From assembly GCA_040220875.1 (NCBI GenBank), contig JAVJVX010000009.1, forward strand, positions 434,001 through 498,000: a stretch of 64,000 nucleotides of DNA, read 5' to 3'. The notes below the pieces were generated by a model that saw only the letters and a program-made list of their open reading frames with translations, did no database searches and had not been told where the DNA came from. This DNA is from Alphaproteobacteria bacterium. Lineage in GTDB: Bacteria > Pseudomonadota > Alphaproteobacteria > JAVJVX01. Made by a program: the position numbers and the translations under genes. Below, one piece after another: positions 29,945-37,508 of the stretch (within the stretch, counting starts at the first letter, position 1; every line of letters starts with the position of its first letter).

Positions 29945-30250
29945 TTAGATCGGCATTCGCATAATGTCCTGGTAGGCCTGGATGACCCGGTCACGGACGG
30001 CGACGACCGTCTGGAGCGCGATTTCGGCATTGGTCACGGCGGCCACGATATCAGTCATGTCCGCTTCGCCCTGAAGGGCCTTCGCAGTGACCGCCTCGCT
30101 CTGCCGGCCTGCCTCGACGGCATTATTGGCCACATCCTTCATCAAATCGGCGAAACTTTCGCCGGGATTGACGCGCGGCTCCATCCCGGCGCCGGATGGC
30201 CGGGCCGAATTTAGGTAAGCGGAGATTGCGCTCGTCGGATCAACAGCCAT
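29945..30250 (-). CDS. fliE: Flagellar hook-basal body protein FliE
   Basis: A 101-residue rod-MS-ring junction protein. The C-terminal two thirds matches the family (SFADLMKDVANNAVEAGRQSEAVTAKALQGEADMTDIVAAVTNAEIALQTVVAVRDRVIQAYQDIMRMPI, in parts). It lies between flgC and fliQ and is exported by the type III apparatus without a cleaved signal. Confidence 0.95.
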   Translation of the reverse strand: MAVDPTSAISAYLNSARPSGAGMEPRVNPGESFADLMKDVANNAVEAGRQSEAVTAKALQGEADMTDIVAAVTNAEIALQTVVAVRDRVIQAYQDIMRMPI

Positions 30251-30320
30251 GTCTTTGTCCCGTCACATATTTTACGTTGTGAGTCTTGCGTCGTGAGTCG
30301 CCGCCGGTCCCGGCCCCGCG

Positions 30321-30728
30321 CTACCGGATGATGCCGAGTGTGCTGCGCAGCATGGTCTTGGACACCTCGATGACGTTGAGGTTGGCTTCGTAGCTGCGCT
30401 GGGCCTCGCGCATGTCCATCACCTCGATCAGGGTATTGACGTTGGGCATCATCACGAAGCCGTTGTCATCCGCCGCCGGGTGGCTTGGATCATGCGTCTT
30501 GACGAAATCGGACTTGTCCTCACCGATCTTTTTCACTGCGACGGTTTCGACGCCCTTCTCGCGGTCAAGCTCGTTCTTGAATGAGATTGTCTTGCGCCGG
30601 TACGGTTCGCCTTCCGGCGTGTCGGCGGCCGAACTCGCATTGGCGACGTTCTGCGCGATGACTTTCATTCGCGCGCCCTGCGCCTTCAGGCCAGAAGCGG
30701 AGATTGTCAGCGCGTCCTTGAGGTCCAT
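30321..30728 (-). CDS. flgC: Flagellar basal-body rod protein FlgC
   Basis: A 135-residue proximal-rod subunit. The N-terminal rod motif (ISASGLKAQGARMKVIAQNVANASS) and the C-terminal rod signature (GFVMMPNVNTLIEVMDMREAQRSYEANLNVIEVSKTML, in parts) are both clear. It is 19 bases downstream of flgB and followed by fliE. Confidence 0.96.
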   Translation of the reverse strand: MDLKDALTISASGLKAQGARMKVIAQNVANASSAADTPEGEPYRRKTISFKNELDREKGVETVAVKKIGEDKSDFVKTHDPSHPAADDNGFVMMPNVNTLIEVMDMREAQRSYEANLNVIEVSKTMLRSTLGIIR

Positions 30729-30747
30729 GGGTTAACTCCTTTGGTCT

Positions 30748-31152
30748 CTAGCGCTGGCGGCCAAGCGCCTGACGGATCATCGAGGCGTGCTTGTTGTAAA
30801 GCGTGGTCGAGGCCTCGTATTCCATGGCGGTCTCGGAAACCTTCAGCAACTGATCCTCGAGCGTGACCGCATTGCCGGAAAGGGAAACGCTGTCGCGGGA
30901 CTTCGTTTCTTCGGCCCGGAAGGGACCCTGGGGCCGCACGCCCTGAATATGGGACTCGTTTGTCGCCACCGGCTTGAGAGCCGCGGATGTACGATTGACG
31001 AGCTGCGAAAAATCGGGCCGCGGCACGTCCTTGGGGCGGTAGCCGGGCGTGTCCAGATTGGCGACGTTCCGTGCCAGCACGGTCTGCCGCTGGTTGAGCC
31101 AGGTCATGTGCCTGGTCATCGCCTTGAAGAGGGGTAGTTTGTCGATGTTCAT
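30748..31152 (-). CDS. flgB: Flagellar basal-body rod protein FlgB
   Basis: A 134-residue proximal-rod subunit and first gene of the flgBC-fliEQR-flhB operon. The N-terminal rod motif (LNQRQTVLARNVANLDTPGYRPKDV) and the C-terminal helix (VSETAMEYEASTTLYNKHASMIRQALGR) fit the family. It diverges from csrA across a 230-base gap that contains an AT-rich element with a degenerate CtrA-like box. Confidence 0.95.
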   Translation of the reverse strand: MNIDKLPLFKAMTRHMTWLNQRQTVLARNVANLDTPGYRPKDVPRPDFSQLVNRTSAALKPVATNESHIQGVRPQGPFRAEETKSRDSVSLSGNAVTLEDQLLKVSETAMEYEASTTLYNKHASMIRQALGRQR

Positions 31153-31283
31153 ACGGCCGCCGGTCGCACTGCCCCGATTTGAGAGGGTCCCGTGGGTTTC
31201 GGCCGTCCTGGCGCTCGACTTTCGCCCCGGCTTTTCAGGGCGTACGGTGTATTTTCGCTTTCATGAAGTATCGGTTTATGGTG

Positions 31284-31298
31284 TTAATAAAGCGTAAA
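31284..31298. promoter_or_regulatory. Degenerate CtrA-like box between flgB and csrA
   Basis: TTAATAAAGCGTAAA, that is TTAA-N7-TAAA, one base from the CtrA consensus TTAA-N7-TTAA. It lies 132 bases before flgB and 85 bases before csrA in an AT-rich island. Its meaning depends on the clear CtrA boxes elsewhere in the window. No clean sigma-70 or sigma-54 promoter was seen in this gap. Confidence 0.4.
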
Positions 31299-31367
31299 AT
31301 CCCGGTGTTTCTCACACTTCGGGCCCGGACACACCGCCCGGACAACACCCGGCCGGGCACCACGTAA

Positions 31368-31382
31368 GCGACAGGACGTTGC
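31368..31382 (+). promoter_or_regulatory. AGGA-loop hairpin over the csrA ribosome-binding site
   Basis: The 15 bases directly before the csrA ATG can fold as GCGAC-AGGAC-GTTGC: five base pairs (one G-U) closing a five-base loop that displays AGGA. The AGGA is also the Shine-Dalgarno, 6 bases before the ATG. A GGA in a hairpin loop is the standard CsrA target, so CsrA probably represses its own translation. This is a structure drawn by eye. Confidence 0.6.
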
Positions 31383-31607
31383 ATGCTCTATCTCACCCGT
31401 AAGGTTGGCGAATCGGTCATTATCGACGACAATATCGAGATTACAGTCGTCGAGGTCCGCGGTAAGACGATCAAGCTCGGATTCGAATTTCCGGCCGATG
31501 TGACCGTCCTGCGCCGCGAGCTTTACGAGAAAATCCAGGCCGAGAACCGCGCCGCCGCCGAGGGCAGCGAAGAATTCGCCAAGACTCTGGCGTCGAAGTC
31601 GAAATAA
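31383..31607 (+). CDS. csrA: Carbon storage / translational regulator CsrA
   Basis: A 74-residue RNA-binding homodimer that blocks or stabilises target mRNAs by binding GGA-loop hairpins. The RNA-contact residues Leu4 (MLYLTRK) and Arg44 (VTVLRRELYEKI) are conserved. The middle strand reads KLGFEFPAD rather than the more usual IGIxAP. A roughly 25-residue polar C-terminal tail extends beyond the core. In bacteria that possess FliW, the CsrA C-terminal region contributes to FliW binding. fliW is encoded about 21 kb downstream and flagellin about 31 kb downstream. The gene is alone between divergent flgB and the flhX-like gene. Confidence 0.96.
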   Translation: MLYLTRKVGESVIIDDNIEITVVEVRGKTIKLGFEFPADVTVLRRELYEKIQAENRAAAEGSEEFAKTLASKSK

Positions 31608-31694
31608 GCCGCCCGCGCCCCGGCGCCGTTTCCACCACGCCTCCCGCTTAAAGAAATTTTTAAGCATAACGCGTTAGGAATATCCCACGGGTCC

Positions 31695-32093
31695 ATGGAG
31701 ACCTTACCCAGGGATTTAGGCTGGCGCGTGACGGACTACCCATCCAGAAAACCGGAATCTCCCGCTGCCCGGGCGCGCGCCGATCTGCCGCCGCGCAACA
31801 CCGTTGCGGTTGCGGTCCGGGGCGAGGCCGCGCCCGAGGACGGGCGACCGGACTCCCGGGCCCGAATCGTCGCCAAGGGCCGGGGTCGGCTGGCAGACCA
31901 GATCGTGCAGATGGCCTTCGCCTCGGGCGTGCGGGTACGCGAAGACGCCGATCTGGCGGAGGTTCTCGAGGCGGTCGATTTGGACAGCGACATCCCGCTC
32001 GAGGCCATCGCCGCGGTGGCGGAAATCCTGGTCTACGTTTATCGCGCCAACCATCTGATATCGGCCGGGACCGCGAAGGATGGCACCCCATGA
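31695..32093 (+). CDS. FlhB C-terminal-domain paralog (FlhX/YlqH type)
   Basis: A 132-residue soluble protein resembling only the cytosolic C-terminal part of FlhB: KGRGRLADQIVQMAFASGVRVREDADLAEVLEAVDLDSDIPLEAIAAVAEILVYVYRAN. The NPTH autocleavage motif is absent and the N-terminal ~55 residues are Pro/Arg-rich and unrelated. In FlhX-type proteins this domain can substitute for the cleaved FlhB fragment or modulate export. Full-length flhB is encoded 3 kb away. Its stop overlaps the next gene's ATG by 4 bases, so they are coupled. Confidence 0.82.
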   Translation: METLPRDLGWRVTDYPSRKPESPAARARADLPPRNTVAVAVRGEAAPEDGRPDSRARIVAKGRGRLADQIVQMAFASGVRVREDADLAEVLEAVDLDSDIPLEAIAAVAEILVYVYRANHLISAGTAKDGTP

Positions 32094-32416
32094 CTGCAAC
32101 CGAGGACGCCCGCCGTCGCCTTGCCACCCTGTCCGACCGTGTCGGGGCCGCCCGCGCCCGTCTGGCCCAGGGGGAGACGGTCGACCTTTCCGGCCTCGAA
32201 ACCGAGGCCCGGGCGACCTGCGAGGCGATCACCAGGACGGGCGGCACGGACGCCGGCGCCCTGACGCCCCTGGTCACGATCCTGCTCGACGATCTCGACA
32301 AGCTCGGCGCCGAACTCGCCCGGCAGCACAAGGAACTGGGCGCGAAGCTGGGACAACTGAACACCCGCCAGCAGGCCGCCCGGGCCTATATCACCCCGAG
32401 CGGTCCGAAACGCTGA
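32090..32416 (+). CDS. Small helical flagellar-operon protein, possible export chaperone
   Basis: A 108-residue protein predicted to be almost entirely helical, with heptad-like patterns (RLATLSDRVGAARARLAQGE and LLDDLDKLGAELARQHKELGAKLGQLN). The C-terminus NTRQQAARAYI resembles the end of FlgN-type flagellar chaperones. I cannot name a family with confidence. It overlaps the flhX-like gene by 4 bases and is followed 5 bases later by fliO, so it belongs to the flhX-fliO-fliP transcript. Confidence 0.7.
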   Translation: MTATEDARRRLATLSDRVGAARARLAQGETVDLSGLETEARATCEAITRTGGTDAGALTPLVTILLDDLDKLGAELARQHKELGAKLGQLNTRQQAARAYITPSGPKR

Positions 32417-32421
32417 CCGCC

Positions 32422-32784
32422 ATGGACATCGACCTCACAACCTATCTTCGGTTTGGCGCCGCCCTTGTGGCCGTCCTTGGCCTCATCTGGGCCGCGGCCT
32501 GGCTGGCGCGGCGCCTCGGCCTCGGGCAGGGCATCCTGACCGCCGGCCCGCGAGCCGAGAAGCGACGACTTCAGGTGCTCGAAAGCCTGGCGCTCGACAG
32601 CAAGCGCCGGCTCGTCCTGGTGGGCTGCGGCGCCGACGCGCATCTCCTGCTGCTCGGGCCGTCCGGCGACCAAATCGTGGCGCGCCATATCCCGGCAGAA
32701 AACGCGACCGGGCACGACGATGGCGCCGAGGATCAAGCCGGGGACATTTCCCGGCCCGCCGCAGCCAGGCCGGCCACGTCATGA
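32422..32784 (+). CDS. fliO: Flagellar biosynthesis protein FliO
   Basis: A 120-residue single-TM protein that assists FliP assembly in the export gate. It has an N-terminal membrane segment (YLRFGAALVAVLGLIWAAAWLARRLG) and a cytosolic beta-rich part (KRRLQVLESLALDSKRRLVLVGCGADAHLLLLG) typical of FliO. The start is set at the ATG at 32422, because the longer in-frame reading is Arg/Pro-rich shadow sequence of the preceding genes. Its stop overlaps fliP by 4 bases. Confidence 0.88.
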   Translation: MDIDLTTYLRFGAALVAVLGLIWAAAWLARRLGLGQGILTAGPRAEKRRLQVLESLALDSKRRLVLVGCGADAHLLLLGPSGDQIVARHIPAENATGHDDGAEDQAGDISRPAAARPATS

Positions 32785-33569
32785 TCTTTCGCCCGTCGAG
32801 ACACCGTTGCCTGGGCCTGGCCGCCCTGATGCCGGCCCTGATGCTGGTCCTGGTGCTGGTCCTGGCGCCGCTCCCCGTTCTGGCGCAGACGCTTTCCCTC
32901 GATATCGGCGGCGATGGCGGCGGCGGCACGACGGGGCGAATCCTGCAGCTCATCGCCATCCTGACAGTGCTCAGCCTTGCGCCTTCGATCCTCGTGATGG
33001 TGACATCCTTCACCCGGATCGTGGTCGTGCTGTCCTTTCTGCGCAGTGCGCTGGGCCTGCAGCAGACGCCACCCAACGCTGTACTGATCTCGCTCGCGCT
33101 CTTCCTGACCGGGTTCATCATGGCACCCACGCTGGAAGCTGCTTACGATAACGGCCTGAAGCCGCTGATCGACGAGGAGATCTCCGAAGAAGTCGCCTTC
33201 GAGCGCACCATGACACCGTTTCACGGGTTCATGATGCGCCACGTCCGCGAGACGGATCTCGAGCTTTTCGTCGGCCTCATTCCCGAGGCCGAGGTGACGG
33301 GGCCGGATGACGTCCCGCTGCGTGCCCTCATCCCCGCCTTCATGATCAGCGAACTGCGCCGGGCTTTCGAGATCGGCTTTTTGCTGTTCGTGCCGTTTCT
33401 CGTCATCGACATGGTGGTGGCGTCGATCCTCATGTCCATGGGCATGCTGATGCTGCCACCCATCGTGATCTCGCTGCCGTTCAAGCTCGTCTTCTTCGTG
33501 CTTGTGGATGGCTGGTATCTCGTGGCCGGCAGCCTGGTCCAGAGTTACGGCGCGGGGGCCGGCCCCTAG
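32781..33569 (+). CDS. fliP: Flagellar export gate protein FliP
   Basis: A 262-residue polytopic core component of the export gate. It has a cleavable-looking N-terminal signal (ALMLVLVLVLAPLPVLAQ) followed by the family core VMVTSFTRIVVVLSFLRSALGLQQTPPNAVLISLALFLTGFIM (read in parts) and the C-terminal VVASILMSMGMLMLPPIVISLPFKLVFFVLVDGW. It is separated from fliQ/fliR, which are in the minus-strand operon, as in other alphaproteobacteria. Confidence 0.97.
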   Translation: MIFRPSRHRCLGLAALMPALMLVLVLVLAPLPVLAQTLSLDIGGDGGGGTTGRILQLIAILTVLSLAPSILVMVTSFTRIVVVLSFLRSALGLQQTPPNAVLISLALFLTGFIMAPTLEAAYDNGLKPLIDEEISEEVAFERTMTPFHGFMMRHVRETDLELFVGLIPEAEVTGPDDVPLRALIPAFMISELRRAFEIGFLLFVPFLVIDMVVASILMSMGMLMLPPIVISLPFKLVFFVLVDGWYLVAGSLVQSYGAGAGP

Positions 33570-33582
33570 CAGGGAACACCGT

Positions 33583-36500
33583 CTATTCGTTCGCCGGCTC
33601 AGCCGCGTCAGGCGTACTGTTTTTCCGGTTTCGATACGAGTCCAGGAACGATGCGAAGGCGCCGGCCTCAGCGACACGCGCCGAGACGGCGTCGAGGGTG
33701 CGGGGCGGGCTCGTTTCGTGGCTGGTAAGCGCCCGGAAATCCTTGGCGAATTGCCCCGCCGTCATGGCGACCTCGTATTTCCGCCGTAACTCGCCCAGTG
33801 CCTGTTCATCTCCCGCCAGGCCAAGCGCCATCCCCCAGCGCAGGATGATCCGCTGCGCGGCCGGGTCGAGCTCGTTGCTACTCCCGAGCTCCTCGAGCGC
33901 ATAGGTGGCATAACTGAAGGCCGCCCGTTTCCAGGCCTTGGCGTCCATATGTATCTCGGCCCGCAGCAGTTCGGCCGCCGGGCCCACGTCGCCGGCGAGC
34001 CGCGTGAGGGCCTCCTCGCCCCGCCCGAGCTCGTTCAGGGCACGGGCCGCCAGACGACCGCGCGCACCGGCGACGGACGCCGCGACGGGATCCACTTCGC
34101 TCGCCGCAAGGGCCCCGAGTGCCGCCTCCGGATCGTTGTCGAGCAGACGGATCTCGGCCAGTCGCTGACCAGCCAGTGCCTTTTCCTCGCCTTCAAGGCG
34201 GAATTCGATCTGGTGATCGAGCAGAGATGCCGCCTGATCCAGCAGATCGACCGCGACGAGGCGTTCGGCCAGGTTACGTACAAGCCTGTCGCCCGCCGCG
34301 CCCGCCGGCGTGAGTTCGCGGAACTCCTCGTAGATAGACAGCGCCTCCAGGGGCGAAAGCCTGTCCGCGTCGCCGTCGAGATAGAGTGTCTGGAAGATCT
34401 CCCCCATGCGCTGGGTGATGGCCGGAACTTCGGGACGTCCGGCAAAGGCGGTGGCCGCGTCACGCAATGTGGATAGCGCCTCGCGGGGCCGGTCAAGGTC
34501 TTCCTGAAGCCCCGCCATCTGACGCAGGAGATTGAATTCGAAGGAATCTCCCCGCCAAGCGAAGCGCAGGCGCGTCAGCTCCTCGATCGCTTCCTCGGGC
34601 GTGATCCGGTCGAGATCGAGCAGCAGGCGCACGGTTTCGAAGGCGGCCAGGGCACGGCTGCGCCGATCCGTGCCGCGCGCCACCTCTTCCCAGATTGTGA
34701 GCGCATCCTCGGGCCGGCCAAGACCGGCCAGCACCCGACCCCGGAGATAGGCCCAGACATTGCTCTCGGGAGCGGAAAGCCGCTGGTCCTGCAAGGCAGC
34801 CAGATAGCTTTGAGCGGTCTGATACTGGCCCGCCTGGACCGCGGCCTCGGCCGCTTCCAGACCAAGCCTGACGGCGTAGGGAGCGGGCAGGCTGAGGAGC
34901 CGTTCGCCGGCTTCACGAAAACCGATGACGGCGCTCCCCCATTCTTCCCGCGCACCCGCCAGCGCCGCCCGCCACAGGGCGATGCCGGGCTCGTCATCGA
35001 GACTCGAATGACCGAGATCCTCGCCCGCAGCCGTCAGGTTGCCGGCCATGAGATGACTGGCACCGCGAAGTGCCCGCACATCCGGCGCCTCCAGGATGCG
35101 AGGGTCATAGGACACCATGAAATCGACGAGGCTGGCAGCCTCGCGGGTGATTCCAAAGGCGAAATTCAATTGCGCCAGTTCGAGCCGCAGCCGGTTACGA
35201 TCGGCCTCGGGGGCCGCGGCCAGCGCGGACTCGATGGCCTGCTTTTTCTCGACGAAGGAGAGTTCGGGCGCCCCCCGCCAATGTTCCACAGGCAGGATGT
35301 AAGGCCCTGGCGCGGTATCGGGCGCCGGGAGGGCGCTCTGCGCGGCGCTCGAGAGGTAGAGCGGTCCGTCGGCGCCGATTTCGACGGCCTTGGCCACGAC
35401 CGAGACATCGAGTGCCTCGACCCGGGGACTCACGACAAGGCCCTGCGCTGATTGTAGCAGGGTGAACTGGGCAAAGGCCCGGTCCTGTGCCAGCCCCTGT
35501 CCCAGATCCTTGAGCGGCACGACGATCAGCCGATCGCCCACTTCGGGATCGGCCAGATGGACCGGCCGGGATGCGTCGGTGACGGGCAGCACCACTTTGC
35601 CGCCGGCGGGTCCGCCGGGCCGCGTTACCACGTCCACCGGCTTGATTAACTGTGCCGGACTTTCCTTGAGTTCGACGATCCAGTGAGTGCCGTCGCGCTG
35701 GAGGCTGGGCTGATAGTTGGAAGGATTGCCGAGGCGCAGATAGGCGGCGCCCCCCGCGGCGGAGGGAGCGTTGCCGGCCTGTACCTGACGGTTGAACCTT
35801 GTATCGTCGGCCTTGAGCTGATCGAGCGTCATCCGCGCCGGGGCATCGAAGACGATCCACAAATAGCCGGCCCGGTTGAAAGCGGCGGCGGCGACAGATT
35901 TGGGCCAGGGAAAGGTCAGCTTGACCAGGCCCAGGCTGCTTTCCGCCGCGGCCACGTCGAGCGAGGCCTGCCCGTGCGCCAGAAGGGGCTGGGGCGGCTG
36001 GAGAGGCTCGGCGGTCTGCGGCGCCGCGGGGGCTGCCGGCGCGGGCAGCGCATCCAGAACGACCTTGTGGCCGAGCCGGAAATGTCGGAGCCGGGCATCG
36101 TTGCGCAGGGTCAAGCGCAGGGTCGTTTCCGAGTCCTTGCCCTCGCTCAGGACAGTTGCATCGGCAAAATGTTGCGGCACCTCTCGCTCGAGATCGCTCA
36201 GATCCAGAGTCGCCGTCGCCTGAAAACGGATATCGGCACGGTTCTCCTGCTGATCAACGCGATAAGGCACATGCGCCGGCCAGTCCACGACGAGCCGGCT
36301 GAATGCCTTGTGTTCACCCGCCCGCACGCGGACCCTGCCGGCCGCCTGACCGGACGGGGCCACTTTCGCCGGCATCAGGTCGATCGCGACATTGCCCGAA
36401 TCGACGAAACTCCGGTACGTCATGGGTCCGGTGAGGCGCAGAGTGATCCCCCGGCCATCGGCGGCAGCCTCGGTCCCGGCGACATAGCGCCGCAAAGCCC

Positions 36501-36750
36501 GCACCGATTTCATGTAATCGGCCCTGAAGGGTGCGTCAAAGACGATCGTGAGCCGCCGGTCGTCCCGGGAGATTTCATGGCCAACCGGCCGGCCCCAATC
36601 GAAGACCAGCCGGCCGAACGTGCCGTGATCCCAGCCACGCACCGTCAGATCTTCCGCGGCGCGGGCCGGTTGCCCGGCGCCGATGGCTGCGACCAGCGCC
36701 ATAACGGCCAGCCCGGCCGCGACGGCCCGAATGGCGTCTTTCGCGCTCAC
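33583..36750 (-). CDS. Giant periplasmic protein with three AMIN-like domains and TPR repeats
   Basis: A 1055-residue protein with a Sec signal peptide (cleavage expected after about residue 32, GAGQPARA-AED). Three consecutive beta-rich segments share the pattern RLV.DW..P...., each about 100 residues: GRLVFDWGRPVGHEI, SRLVVDWPAHVPYRV and VKLTFPWPKSV. Each ends in a hydrophobic strand such as VAIDLMP, VVLDALP or WIVELKE. This resembles AMIN domains, which bind peptidoglycan or localise envelope machines. Residues ~470-1000 are alpha-helical with TPR-like repeats. The gene overlaps the MotB-like gene by 4 bases and ends the cheY operon, so it probably acts at the motor or its periplasmic surroundings. 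Its specific function is unknown. Confidence 0.75.
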   Translation of the reverse strand: MSAKDAIRAVAAGLAVMALVAAIGAGQPARAAEDLTVRGWDHGTFGRLVFDWGRPVGHEISRDDRRLTIVFDAPFRADYMKSVRALRRYVAGTEAAADGRGITLRLTGPMTYRSFVDSGNVAIDLMPAKVAPSGQAAGRVRVRAGEHKAFSRLVVDWPAHVPYRVDQQENRADIRFQATATLDLSDLEREVPQHFADATVLSEGKDSETTLRLTLRNDARLRHFRLGHKVVLDALPAPAAPAAPQTAEPLQPPQPLLAHGQASLDVAAAESSLGLVKLTFPWPKSVAAAAFNRAGYLWIVFDAPARMTLDQLKADDTRFNRQVQAGNAPSAAGGAAYLRLGNPSNYQPSLQRDGTHWIVELKESPAQLIKPVDVVTRPGGPAGGKVVLPVTDASRPVHLADPEVGDRLIVVPLKDLGQGLAQDRAFAQFTLLQSAQGLVVSPRVEALDVSVVAKAVEIGADGPLYLSSAAQSALPAPDTAPGPYILPVEHWRGAPELSFVEKKQAIESALAAAPEADRNRLRLELAQLNFAFGITREAASLVDFMVSYDPRILEAPDVRALRGASHLMAGNLTAAGEDLGHSSLDDEPGIALWRAALAGAREEWGSAVIGFREAGERLLSLPAPYAVRLGLEAAEAAVQAGQYQTAQSYLAALQDQRLSAPESNVWAYLRGRVLAGLGRPEDALTIWEEVARGTDRRSRALAAFETVRLLLDLDRITPEEAIEELTRLRFAWRGDSFEFNLLRQMAGLQEDLDRPREALSTLRDAATAFAGRPEVPAITQRMGEIFQTLYLDGDADRLSPLEALSIYEEFRELTPAGAAGDRLVRNLAERLVAVDLLDQAASLLDHQIEFRLEGEEKALAGQRLAEIRLLDNDPEAALGALAASEVDPVAASVAGARGRLAARALNELGRGEEALTRLAGDVGPAAELLRAEIHMDAKAWKRAAFSYATYALEELGSSNELDPAAQRIILRWGMALGLAGDEQALGELRRKYEVAMTAGQFAKDFRALTSHETSPPRTLDAVSARVAEAGAFASFLDSYRNRKNSTPDAAEPANE

Positions 36751-37508
36751 TCCGCTTTCCTCGCTCTTATGATGATGTCGACGCGATCGGCCGGAAGTGC
36801 GCCACCTCCCGGCAGGGACGCAGGCCTTCCCGCCTGTGGCGCGCCATATCCGAAGCTTCCGATGCCGCGCGTATAGCCGGCCGCCTTGAGTGCGTTGGCG
36901 GTGACGATGGCCCGGCTGGCGGACAGATTCCAGTTCTGGTCGAAGCTTCCGCCCGGTCCCGTGGCGGAGACAGGGGCGGCGGCATGGCCATGGACCTCTA
37001 CCTGATTGCCGATATGGCGAAGAATGCCACCGAAGGCATCAAGGGCCTCGCTGCCTTCGGGACGAAGCGAGACGCTTCCGCCCTCGAACAGCAGCCAGCC
37101 CGGCAGCGAAATCACGAGCCTGTCTTCCTCCACCATCATTTCGGCCGCGGCCAGTCTCTGACCGACCAGACTCTGGCTTTCGATAATCCCCGCCAGATAA
37201 TCGAGGTCGGCCGCCGCATTGGGCCGCAGCAACTGGGCGTTCTTCTGGGTATCAGATCTTGGTTTTTCGGCCTCGCGCGCGGGGGCGCTTTGCGTCGACA
37301 AGGCGGTCGTCAGCGCTTCGAACCTATCTCCCTCGATCTGCTTCATGGCGAACAGCAGCACAAAAAAGGTAAGAAGCAGCGCCACCACATCAGTGAAGAT
37401 GACAAGCCAGGCCCCCGACGGGACGCTCTCGCCCGCATGATCCCCGCCTGGCGGCCAATCGGCGCCGGGCCGTGTCTGGGTTTCCGCCATGTCGCCGGTT
37501 ACAGTCAT
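36747..37508 (-). CDS. MotB-like stator protein with intact membrane Asp
   Basis: A 253-residue inner-membrane protein. It has one TM segment, WLVIFTDVVALLLTFFVLLFAM, with Asp40 in the position of the proton-carrying Asp of MotB. A periplasmic OmpA/MotB-like peptidoglycan-binding domain follows (LFEGGSVSLRPEGSEALDAFGGIL, then NLSASRAIVTANAL and a DRVDIIIRA end). It could be the true MotB or a paralog; no motA lies in the window. It overlaps both neighbours by 4 bases (ATGA), implying tight co-expression with the Asp-less paralog and the giant AMIN-like/TPR protein. Confidence 0.8.
   Translation of the reverse strand: MTVTGDMAETQTRPGADWPPGGDHAGESVPSGAWLVIFTDVVALLLTFFVLLFAMKQIEGDRFEALTTALSTQSAPAREAEKPRSDTQKNAQLLRPNAAADLDYLAGIIESQSLVGQRLAAAEMMVEEDRLVISLPGWLLFEGGSVSLRPEGSEALDAFGGILRHIGNQVEVHGHAAAPVSATGPGGSFDQNWNLSASRAIVTANALKAAGYTRGIGSFGYGAPQAGRPASLPGGGALPADRVDIIIRARKAE

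Noticed and set aside
31648-31663. TTAA...TTAA pair downstream of csrA considered as a CtrA box
   Set aside because: The spacing is 8 rather than 7 bases, which breaks the consensus.
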